From Neckera pumila (taxonomy: Eukaryota; Streptophyta; Bryopsida; Hypnales; Neckeraceae), in assembly GCA_963969595.1 (NCBI GenBank), contig OZ018415.1, forward strand, positions 10,168,001 through 10,232,000: DNA of 64,000 bases. Direction: 5' to 3'. Position numbers and translations under genes: made by a program. Below the pieces are notes generated by a model. It saw only the letters and a program-made list of their open reading frames with translations. It did no database searches and was not told the DNA's origin. Positions within the stretch are counted from its first letter, which is position 1, and each line of letters starts with the position of its first letter. Of this stretch, positions 50,390 through 61,407 are shown piece by piece.

Positions 50390-53300
50390 CTAAGTCGCGG
50401 TGGACTCGGTAATTGAAACCTCACTAGAAGATGACTCCAGAGTCTCTTCACCCTCAGAAGCTGAAACATCTAAGAAATGAACAACATTTGAAGCATATTT
50501 GGATTTACGAGGTTTAAGGTCTCTACAACCATGTTGTTCATACTGTGATGCCATCTTCTCAGCGTACACCGGAAGATCGTAAGACTTCACCGAGCTCAAG
50601 ATCAATCTTCGTATCTTCTTCAGCCGGTGAGTGCCGGTCACTCCTTTGCTCCTTTGAACACCACAAATCCAAGGGTTAGATCCTTTGAATTCATTATATG
50701 CAGCGTATATTAGAAAGAGAAAAAAACATGTCATTGCAAAATGGAACTTACTTACTAGGTCTAACATTGCGTGTGAATACCATCGGTTCCACGTGCATGG
50801 CATCGAGACCGAGAGCTGCAACAGCTTCTACCGGAGCTTCTGTCGCTCCTTCCCCGGGAGTGGCTATCTTCATTGGTTCAAGAACCATCTTGAAGATATT
50901 GAGGTCCTTCTCCAAGGCCACAATATGTCGTCCGGTGCCCCGACATGCAGTAATCAAAGCACCTACAAAACAAACATGTGGAGATTAGACTTTCATCACA
51001 TCAACAAACAAGTACACATTTCACTTTAGGAATTTTTTATGAAAGTGGAAACAAACCTGTAGCTGCGGTGCAGTCGAGAACTATGTCTTCCTCGTCAATG
51101 CAACCTTCAATGAAGAACTGGAGGAACCTTGCATCCTTCTCCCGCGGCCTGCGCCACAGCCATTTGGATTCCGGCTCTATCATCATTGTCTTCTCTGTGA
51201 TATAATTGATGACCATGTCCTTCCTTTGCAAGTTCCAATGTGCTTTTGTCATGGCCGAGGTCTGCCTGAATTTGAACTACGAAATCCCTTTGTCACCCAG
51301 ATCCTTCACGAACAGGATGACTCCGAACTTCACTGTCTGCAAAAATGAAAGCAAAATGTTTAGTGCATATAAAAATGCCGTCGAGGCAATTCACATTCAC
51401 TTTGAATATGTAACAATAAACTCACCGTTTCGCCGGCTTTCAATCCCGACGCTAGATCCAATTGGTTGAATGCCAACCACTCTTTCTTAAACTTCAACTT
51501 CTTGAAAACCTTCTGCAACCCCGCAAACATACTCCGCGATTGAACACTATAGGAGTGAAACACCAGAAGCCTGCCGTTGTCTTCTAAGTAGTCCTCAGCA
51601 AACTGGAATGCACTTTGCATTCCCTTAAAGTTTGGATCTGAGTTCCACGACGGAACGCGCTTCTTGGAGATGAGTGGAACGGAAAGGTTCTCCGGGCAAT
51701 CAATGATAATTAGATCCATGACAGGATCTCAGGTCACCTCGCGGTCCAATGAGCGAGGCCTTCCCTGATTTACCTGCAATGAGAAAATTGTTCACGTCGT
51801 TAGACAGTATGACCGTGAAACACCAATTCGTTGAATAACACATTAAAGCTGCAAAGAGAACTTCAAGGTCTAGTATGTACCCTGCAAATGAAGTCCATGA
51901 CTTCAATATAACAATTTGGTAGTGAATTCGCCGACTCCTCCATGATATCGGCGATGGAGACGTTCAAGATGAGTTCCTCCGTCTTGACGTCGTCATCGTC
52001 AAGCACCACGACTTGCGTGCCTTGCGTCACCATATCCTTCGTCCACTCTGCAAGAACAGCCTTCCTCTTCAGCCCGCTTTGGCTTCCCTCGACCAACTGC
52101 GAGCTCTGATCGACTGCGGATGACATTGGAATGACAATTGTGTCACCCTCATCTTTCTTCTTCCCCTTTGCCTTGGCTTTCTCCACCTTTTCCTTCTGCT
52201 TCTCTTCTAACTTGGCCGCACGCTCTGCCTCCTTCTTCTCTTTGTTCACCAAAGCAACTTGGAGACGAGCCGCTTTCTTCCTGTCAGCGTGGTCCCTCTT
52301 CGCAATTGCCTTCCTCCTCTGATCGTCATTGAGTCCAACAAACTCATCCGCGTTCAGGTCAATCGCATCGAGGCCCTCCAAAGAATCCCGGAGTTGTTGC
52401 TCTGACGGTTGAGTGTAGGAAATCGGGCAGTCAATATACCATCCTCTGCCGCTGAGATGAGCCGTGGTAAATGTCCGAAGCTGATTCGCCGTGTACATGC
52501 AACTCGGAGAACTACGGTTTAGAAAATTCGAAAGGAACGGTGGAAGGTCCACCCTTGGAATTGCTCCTTTTCCTTCAAGTTTGAATTTGAAGTATCTGCA
52601 ACAGAAGAGACAACAGACATGAAGGTAGAATTGGGAGAAATCGACTTAGAGAAAATACAACTTCTCTCTCATATACTTCTACCACAAATCAAGAATTATA
52701 ATCTATTTAGAATTTTGAGGTCAGGGAATTACATTGTGAAACTCTGACGAGACAAAAATGGGGGGTCCCTAAACAACCTCTAGAACATCCGTCGGATCCG
52801 ACGGATGTCCCAGAGTCTCCTCCCGAACCCCCTGGATTTGATCTTTCCCTAACTTTTAGCACAACTTTTTCTTAAAGAATATGATTTTTGACGATAAAGA
52901 AGGCCCTCATGAATTCAGATAGCCATTTCAAAATGAATATTATTAATACCTAGTATTAGAGACATACCGGAAAAGAACTCTTTGCACTGCCTATTGGGAC
53001 CCCTCTTGACTGCTAAAGTTGTTGCTTTTCTTGAAGTAATTTGCTCCTCTGAGATGGGGCAAGAATCCTTGATCCCAAATCTTCCTCCTCCAACCTTCCA
53101 GATACTCTAGTAAGGTCTCTGGTTGCAGGGGAACCTTCATGTTGATTATGATGTTGTCCTGCCTAACAACATCATCATAGAAGTGCACAACTGCATCTTC
53201 AATCTGTGACAAGATAAGAAATGTTAGCGATTACATGATACGAAATGCATTGCAATTATTAAAATATTTATATATCCCATTGAAATGAAATATGGCCAAT

Positions 53301-55489
53301 TTTAAAATTAAAAAATACTTCTATAGAGAAGTACTTACCACTACATACCAAACACAACGGTTCAAGAAAGGACCAAGTAATGTCTCTGACACTGGTTTAG
53401 GCGGAAAGCGTCTAGCCTCACGTGAAGGTTGTAAGGAATTCCACCACTTGAGGAACTTGATTTTGTGCTCTACCGTAGTATTGCATGTGGCAACCATCTG
53501 TAGCTTTTCCAGTGTCATCTCCGGGACCTCATTGGAGCTCCAATGTTTCTCAATCTGACTACAAAAATAACATCATTGTCATTAATATTCTGAAATTCAA
53601 ATGAGATCAATGATAAACAACCAAAATGAAGGCCCAAAAAGCACTTCTTGTAGAAAACCAGGCGTATTAGCTGGATGGGCCACCACGACCAGCTTAGACA
53701 TTTTGATATTGAGTTTGCCGGCTTTCTCATTTGCTCTAGCTCTCATTGCCTTTGCAAGTTCCTCTGGAGTTCTCTCCTCTTCTGGCGTGATCTCGTTATA
53801 CCTTCGACCCGCTGCATCTGCAGATTGGGCAATCTCTTGCTGCACAAGTGGAAAAAAAATTTCATATTCAAAATAGTAAAACATGGCCAAAATCAATAGA
53901 ATAATAAGGAAAGAATGACAGTTCACATATATTCTTACCCGGAAAACAAAGGATGTGAAGACTTGCTGTGGCATAGCATACCAAGTTTTCTTGGGTTTAT
54001 GGGAACCACAAATTCGGACCTCTGACGGCCTCAACATTTCCTTGAACCGCTCTATAGGAAGGAGGCCATATTTCTGCACCCTGTATAATGTGTGCACCAA
54101 ATTGGTCTTGACATGCGAGTCTTCGGTAGACCTGGAGAGTACACAATAACACAAACCATATTTCTTCAATTTACCTCATAAAAGTTGCAGAATTTCTGAA
54201 TTACTGAAAATAAGTTGAAAGTGAAGGTTTAACATGGGAAGATCACTCTCAGGGTCCGCTAGGTACTATGTGCATTCAGATTTTAGACCTTGTATCATAT
54301 GTTCAACAATTTCAATAAAATGATAAGAAGATAGTTTGAATAAATTTTCCTCCTTTGACAATTAATGTTCTAAATTATGGATAATATTATTAGGTATTGA
54401 TAATTGTTGATTAACTCTTGAAATAAATAGACACATTCCGGAGCTCAAAAACACTTCCACATCTCTATTATATACAAGAAGCTTCTCAAATATATGTCAG
54501 AATTGATAGTTTATATTGTTTGAACATTAATGTTTTAGTCAGCTGAATATTTTCTATAAATAAATTAATTGAGAAACATGCAATTTCATTTCATTTCAGA
54601 ACCATCTCTAGAAATCCCTTGATATGATATTTGAACTTGGATTCTTTGGAATTACAAACATACAACCATTATGGAACAACACTCAAAATTCTAGGTCAAA
54701 ATCATAGTTCATATACAAGTAAATGTATTAATTTTAATCACAAAAAATGCAGCAATTTAAATTCAACAAAAACAAGTTAAAAGTAAAGTACTAAATGAAG
54801 GAAACAAGATTCTTACTTGTTTATGTCATGCATTATATGCATGACGAGCTCGGTCTTGCCTTTTGTATCAAGAATGATTGAGTCAACACTATAGTGCCAC
54901 TCCTTGTCTCTGGGGTGCTTCTTTGTGATGTAGTTCATCCATGCTATGAGTCTGTGATTACCATCAAAGACATATAACTTGAGGTTCTTCAAGAACCTCA
55001 ATTCCTGTATGGACTCGACATGGGCATTGAAAATGGCATTTCCTTCCTTCCACAGTGGACTCCACTTCTCCATCTCCTCTACCGTGAAGTCTAAGCTTTC
55101 ACCGCCTTCATCTGTGGTGGTGACATAGAATACTGCAGCTCCATCTCAATAACCATTGGTGAACTCGTGCTCCAAGAAATCAAGGTCACAAGAGAGGGTG
55201 AGCCTCACCATGGGCATTGGTACCATGCGACAAAGCGGGATTTGAAGATGGAATAGGTGATCCGGCTTCATCTGCAATGATGCAATTGTGTTGACGGAAT
55301 CCACCTTGTGGTACTGTCGTAGATCGTCTTCCAGCAAGTCTTTGCTGTCAGCCTCCAACACATCATTGGGCACATCTTCCTCCATCTCTTCACCTTCTTC
55401 TTCACCTAAAATATGTGGAAGGACTCTCCAATGTTTGGAGTTTCGTGAATGGTATCTTCATGCCAAAGGTTTGTGGAAGTCACACCCAT
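50390..55489 (-). pseudogene. ParB/sulfiredoxin-like domain fused to beta-class amino-methyltransferase, five in-frame stops
   Basis: Ten exons join with consensus GT-AG sites and correct phases: 55489-54817, 54131-53939, 53839-53645, 53554-53339, 53203-52968, 52595-51881, 51773-51426, 51336-51057, 50962-50756, 50682-50390. Counted from the ATG at 55385 the product is about 1083 codons. Residues 141-145 are DGNHR within KLYVFDGNHRLIAW, the ParB/sulfiredoxin-fold signature. A Lys/Glu coiled stretch lies near 580-620. The C-terminal part has the beta-class order: DLIIIDCPEN (728-737) at motif IV, a target-recognition-like middle, and VLDCTAATG (910-918) plus ACRGTGRHIVALEKD at motif I; the canonical DPPY is DCPE here. 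The tail is acidic and Ser-rich. TGA/TAG stops interrupt at 55458, 55146, 52991, 51729 and 51277, yet there is no frameshift. The first may lie in 5' UTR. At least one upstream exon may be missing. Confidence 0.75.
52760..52834. repeat. GGATCC-centred palindromic hairpin unit in methylase-gene intron
   Basis: A perfect 24-bp palindrome at 52785-52808 (half-site ACATCCGTCGGA, centre GGATCC) is bracketed by GGGGGTCC on the left and ACCCCCT on the right, about 20 bp away on each side. The whole lies in the intron 52596-52967. The same architecture recurs at 63593-63664 and in the array at 57227-57875. Confidence 0.85.
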
Positions 55490-55711
55490 CTGCAAGTTCA
55501 GATCAAAGAATTAACCAATACCCACATACTTGCATTCACAGAATTGAAGTTTCAAGCAAGAATAAATAAATAAATCCAAGGAAAAATGAATGCATTTAGG
55601 TTCAATCATTTGAAGGTTCAAGTGAAGGTTTGCAAATTACATGTATTACACATTCAAAGGTCCAAAGCAAGAAATTCCAAAAATGATTCCACTCAAAGAA
55701 ATTCAGTCAAT

Positions 55712-58700
55712 TTAGACATCTTCTTCTGAGTCAGAGCTCAAGTGGATGAAAACAGGTTCTCCTATAACCTGAACACTGCTACAAGCGCACTGACAAGTCT
55801 CTTCCTTCATTGGACCATCGACAATAATGGACACCTGACTGCTTGAGCTATATTCCGTTTCCGAACTCTCGGGAGACCTAAACTTGTCCGGACGGTTTCT
55901 AGCCATCTCAAGGATCAAATCAAGACGCCTACGTTTTGCTTTTGGTGTGAGGCTTAGTTTCCGTTTTGCTACTCCAGGGTCACTGACTCTATTGAGCACA
56001 TAACTCTCAAAAGCTTCAAATGCATAGTCAGCTGCGTCCATCACATCCGCAAAGCTTACCAAGTCCTCTTCATCAGCTTCATCTTCTTCATCGCCTTTCT
56101 CATCTTCTTCATCGCCTTTCTCTTCTTCGGAATCGCTAGAGTCCACGACATTCTCCTGCATTGGTACCAGTGGCTGAGAAAGTCTTGCTTCATAAGTCTC
56201 TGTATCAGTAGGAGGCATGAGAGTGGGTGAAGATAGGTCTTGTTCACCTCCAGCCTTCTGTGGATATGCAACATTGCTAGATTCAGAAATCAAGAAAGAT
56301 TTTCATGTTTAAGAAAACTTAGAAATCGCCACACATGGACCTTGCTCTTCACGTTGACAAATCAACTTATATCACATGGAATTTTTTGACAGTACTCACC
56401 AATATTCTTTTGAAATCTTAATAACCGCTATTAGAAAATTGGAAATGGATTCAAACTTTGTATTATAAGGACACCGCAAACCAAAGCAATAAGAGAATTT
56501 TCATCTATGGTTTTCTTCAAATATGCTTCAAAAATATTCAATTTGCTATCAACAAAATTTCATGAAGCACCTCAATTGCCAAATCTAGAGAATTCGTAGA
56601 TGAAAGATGAAATAATGAGAGATAAATTCTTTATCCATAACAATGAAGAACTCAAGTTCTGAAACTAAAAATTTGTCTAAACCTTCAAGAAATGATGATT
56701 GCCATGATTTGAAAAATTGATGTCACCAATATCTATACTTGTGAAGGATTACCAAGTGCATTTGAATTTATAAAGCTCAAAATGTATTGATAAGCAAGCA
56801 TTCAGAAAATCTATGATTTCTAGCAAGCCTTCATAATTGTAGATGCAGTCTTGTAGTTTTGTATATTTTAATCAAAGGTTCAATCTCAAATTATTGAAAT
56901 TTTTTCTAATCCTCCAAATTTATTTTTTGGTACAGAGTTATAATTGAATCCAAAATTTTTATTCAAATCTCGAAATTCCTTTCAAAGCTTTGATATCTAC
57001 CTCTGAGTTCTACTATGTTCGTACCATTAGAATTTACAAAGTTCCTCTGAAATGTCTCTGGAAGCTCTAAAATCTACAGAAATGTACTCAAATCTTCTAA
57101 AATCTACAAAGCTGTCTCTAAATCTTCTGAGAGCCAAAGAAGTCAATTGAAACCTTCAGAAATCTACAGATACTCAAAGTTTTTATTTGAAATCAACAGA
57201 AATTTGAAAGGGGTGATCTTAAATCAGGGGGTCCAGCTGAGTCACTCTAAGATACTATTGGATCCGACGAAGGTGTCGTCCGACTGAGCTGCACCCCCTA
57301 GTTTTTGATTAGTTTGAGGAACCCGATCAAGAAACAGTGAAACCATAAATGGACGCTGAAATCAAGGGGTCAAGCTTAGTCACTCTAGCGCACTGACGGA
57401 TCCGATGAAGGTTTCGGCCGGTTAAGCTGTACCTCCTAAAAAGCGAAAAGGATAAGGAACTCGATCACCGAACTGTCAAGCAAACAATATTTTTGACTGT
57501 ACGTTCAAAAACGGGGGGTCAAGCTGAGTCACTCTAGCGTACTATTGGATCCAACGAAGGTTTCGGCAAACTGAGCTGCACCCCCTAAAAAGTGAAAAGA
57601 ATGAGGAACTGGATCAACTAACAGTGAAGCCAACAAAAATTTTGAGTGCACGTTCAGAATTGGGAGGTCAAGTTGAGTCACTCTTGCGTACTGTCGGATC
57701 TGACGAAGGTTTTGGCTGTCTGAGCTGCACCCCCTAAAAAGCGAAAAGAATAAGGACGAACTGTGTAGCCAACAAAAATTTTGAACGCACGTTCAGAATC
57801 GGGGGTCAAGCTGAGTCACTATTAAGTATTGTCGGATCCGATGCAGGTTTTGGCCAACTGAGCTGCACCCCTCCAAAAGCTAATTCAAGATTTCCACAGA
57901 ACCCGATTACAAAGTACTCATCCAATGTTGACAATCCCGTTCGGCGAGCACCCGCAGTTTGGATGTGAGATTTCGAGGCACGAAAAGATCAGTGTCTACT
58001 TCAGTATGTAGAAATCAAGCTTACCCTTGCACACTCCCGGTGTTTGTCCTTGCTCGGACCTGCCTGAAACCTGCTTGCTACCGGCGGTTATTGACTCACA
58101 TGAATTTGAAAGAGTTTTGAATCATTACCTGCGACTTGGGCTGTGATCTTCTGGAGCGGTTTTGAGAACCTGTAGTCACCCCTCTCGCCCTGCTACGCGT
58201 ACTCCTCGTCATCCTCCTCTGCTAGAGAAGACAACAAAATTACAAAATGTGGCGAGTTGTGAAGGAGAGACTGAAAAAATTGAAGAGATTAATATGATAA
58301 TGGAAATGTTAGCCCCGGCCTGGCTTCACACACCGGTGTTCATTTTGGATAAGCTTAGTTTGAGATCCAGCTTAAATGGCGCGATTACGGAAATCAGCGG
58401 ATGCTCAAAATAGAATGGAACTCCTCCAATTATCGGGCTATCAGGGGTACATTAGAGATCGCGATGTTATCCTTCAAATCGACGAAGTTCGTGGGCGCCA
58501 GGTCGGGACCCAGTTAATTCAAAAGTTACCCAAATTCCTAGCCTGTGCGATCAGGTATTTGCTTGAGATTTACTGAAAAAAGTTTGGTATTCATGCGGTG
58601 GCGCGAGCAAGTGGAGCGTCGACTAGGCAGTCAATCGTGGACCGTCGATCCTACAGGGAGGAGATGGACCTTTGCTAGTTGACAGACCCAGCCGGTTGCC

Positions 58701-59238
58701 CGAGCAGTTGTACCGACCAACCAGGTGACTGTCACTCGTAGATCCTAAAGCCGTGGCTGAATCATATCTACCCCCAAATACATTGCATCTAAAAGCAATT
58801 GACACCTCAGTATGTTGAAAAGACTCAATCAAATTACCACAAACCTTTATTACAATGTTGATCTTTGAGGAACTAATTGGAGAACAAGCTAATGAGATAA
58901 TGAAAAGCACAAAAAAAAGCTCTTACGTTTAGGTTGTCCTCAATCCTTCCTTCGCGGTGTGCATTTGAATTCTCTACGAACATCTCTTGTCCTACCTCAA
59001 CACCGTCACTAGGAGCATCCTCTTCTCCAACACTAATCTGAGCTTCAAATTGAAGAATTCTTCGAAGATCGCCGGGTGTCGTCTCAGTAGCTTTCGGCGG
59101 AACTCTCGGTCCTCTTATCATTCTGGATCGTCTCAAAGCCTTGGCAGATGAAAAATAAAGCGAACTACGTCTCCTTCCTCTCTTTCTCGGTTTTACTCTA
59201 ATCAACTCAATTACTTTGCAATCTACAAGCATGAGCAA
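55712..59238 (-). CDS. Acidic nuclear-type protein with basic N-terminus, function unknown
   Basis: Three exons, all phase 0: 59238-58927 (donor GTAAGA), 58221-58129 (acceptor CTCTAG, donor CAG/GTAATG) and 56257-55712, giving 316 residues without an internal stop. Residues 16-24 (KPRKRGRRR) and a later KAKRRRLD are nuclear-localisation-like. The second exon is Arg/Ser-rich (TRSTRSRARG). The last exon has a long Glu/Asp tract, then KRKLSLTPKAKRRR, and ends in SSDSEEDV. No enzymatic domain is visible; chromatin or DNA association is a guess. It lies head-to-tail just upstream of the ParB-methylase gene (223 bp from its first exon), and its 1.87-kb second intron holds the GGATCC hairpin array. 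It might be the N-terminal part of that gene, but the splice phases do not connect. Confidence 0.55.
57227..57875. repeat. Five-copy tandem array of GGATCC hairpin units
   Basis: Five units with a period of 138-149 bp, starting at the G-runs near 57227, 57366, 57513, 57662 and 57801. Each reads GGGGGTCAAGCTGAGTCACT, then TCGGATCCGACGAAGG, then CTGAGCTGCACCCCCT, so the outer parts are near-complementary and the centre is a degenerate GTCGGATCCGAC. Between units is a conserved spacer (AAAAAGCGAAAAGAATAAGG and GAACGCACGTTCAGAA, itself a small palindrome). The array lies in an intron of the acidic-protein gene. Confidence 0.85.
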
Positions 59239-61397
59239 CCAAGAGAATGGAAGAACCTAGTCGCACTCATTGACAGCAACTGAAGAAAAATGAGAACCAT
59301 AGGAATGATTTTGAAATGCAAGAGTGCCCCTTGTTATGTTTAGTGAGGTTGTACGGCTGACACCGTCACATGAAGTTCAATCGTGATGAGAAGCGTATTA
59401 ATAGGCTGTCAAAGTAGATGCAGATGGCAAGTTCATAATCGCGCCGCTCAAATAAAATCTGTACAAAACGAAATGACTTTTGGGGGCTATGTCAATATTG
59501 AAGACTGAACCACGAAATTAATAAGCAATGATTTTAATACGCACTCAGATTCTTTACGCATGAGCTTCTAGAATCTGAAAAATAATGCTTTCAACAATGT
59601 TGCATTTCATAATGCCCTCAATTCTGTATTACAATAAATTGTCACAACCTAGGGATTTGTTTATTTTTTTCAAAGAATATGACAAGTTATAGACATATGA
59701 GTCTTGGGATTGAAAACATGGCCTCATTATAATGTTGATTACACTATGATATATGAATTTTTAAGAATGGTACTATCAACAAAATGTTTGTAGTGTTCCA
59801 AAGTGCAAAAGAAGTATTGCTTATACACATAATGATATTCCATAATTGAAGTGGTAATGTTTGAAATTTTTTTGGGAAATGATAGACACATTTATTACTA
59901 AGGTCCACTGTCAAAGTTTTTGCAAAATAGATTTTGATTTTCTACATATGTATCTAGTAAATGAAATAAGAATCATTCCAAAAATTTCTAGAAGAAACTC
60001 ACTTCATTTTTTTTACATTAAACTTTCAAGAAGAAAATGTGGGTTCAATATTGAAGACAAAACTACATTGTTTATAGCTTTTGCAAAAAATTACATCATA
60101 GCAGTCTAAATTGTCAAATTTTGCTAATAAGATATTATAGACTTGTCTAAAATTATTGTTGGGAAATTCTAGTGAATGTACAAAAAAATGAATTCTAGAA
60201 GTTTTAATCGTATGAAGATGCTTATATATCCCAAATAACTTTGAATGTCCGGGAACTTCTCATTAGCACTCCAACTAAAATTAAACAAAGCTTCCCACGT
60301 AATGAATAGCATTATTTATGAGAAAGAAATTTGTAGAAGATTTATATTGACTTCTTCACATTTCTTTTGGGCTAGTAAGTGCACTCGTATTTTGCTTTCT
60401 GTGCCCAAGTACTTGCGCATTTGAATCTAGTAAAATTAAAATTTTATATTTGTAGAGCTCTTCCAAATGAACGAAGCCTCAAGAATTTTGAATGATTGTC
60501 ACTAAAAATTAAAACCGGAAGAGTTTTCTCAAACTCAAATTGTCTAGCAAAGGTACAAATGTTCCTTCAGGTGTTAGTGCATTTATATATTATGATTTTA
60601 AAAATATATATTTATCTCAGAAAATGTATATGTGCATTAATTTTTATTTTTTTATAAGTTGAATTGTCTACATTTATACAAATTATATACATTCGCATTG
60701 GACTAATATGTATTACATGTGATTATAATGTGGACCAAGTATTAAAGGAATTGCGCAATTAATCCTAGTTGTAAGGAGAATTTCCAAATCTTTAATTCTA
60801 CAATTTATGATATTGGATCTGAATGTGCTATGATTTTGAATGTTACCTTAGTAGAATATGAGAAGAAAATTCAATAAAAATTGGTCAATTTTTCTTTGGT
60901 ATATTATAAGGAATTCGTAGCAAAGTGATAAAGAAAAGCTGAGGTCATGTTCAAATTTCAAATTGGATTTTTACGGATTAGTTTTTTCCTACTTAGATCT
61001 AGTATCCTGTGCATTCACATGTGTACATATTTTTTGTATTTTTTGTTAAAAATGTTGATAAAAAATCCTATTCTGCCGTCTCCACTTATTCTCTGTAAAG
61101 CATTCTTATTTGATTCCCTAATAATCAAGGAACATTAATTCATTATATTCCTTTGCCATATAAAGTACTCAATTCAATTTCAGAAGAGATATGAAACTTT
61201 TGGTAACAACTGCAAAATCCTTGCAATCAATATCTTCAACAGAAAAATACGGCATTAAAAATTGGTTGCACAATGAATACATAGGACTAGCCAAAATGAA
61301 GCTATAGAGGATCCCCAATCATAGAGGATTGAAGGTTTGGTTCTTTACCTTATGTATTTGTTGATTGAATTTTTCATGTTGTCGGAGTGTCTCCGCA
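59239..61397. other. Intergenic between divergent genes
   Basis: 2.2 kb of AT-rich sequence between the minus-strand acidic-protein gene and the plus-strand transposase gene, so promoters of both should lie here. I see no convincing core promoter motif. The 82-codon frame at 59861 is not supported. A 3' splice-like CTCCGCAG just before 61399 suggests that an upstream transposase exon lies in this interval. Confidence 0.4.
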
Positions 61398-61407
61398 GGT
61401 TTCAGCA

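Noticed and set aside
58162..58576. Plus-strand frames of 83 and 66 codons (58162-58413, 58376-58576) as small genes
   Set aside because: They lie over an exon and intron of the minus-strand acidic-protein gene, and have no recognisable domain or splice partner. The second one has fairly normal composition, so it is not excluded.
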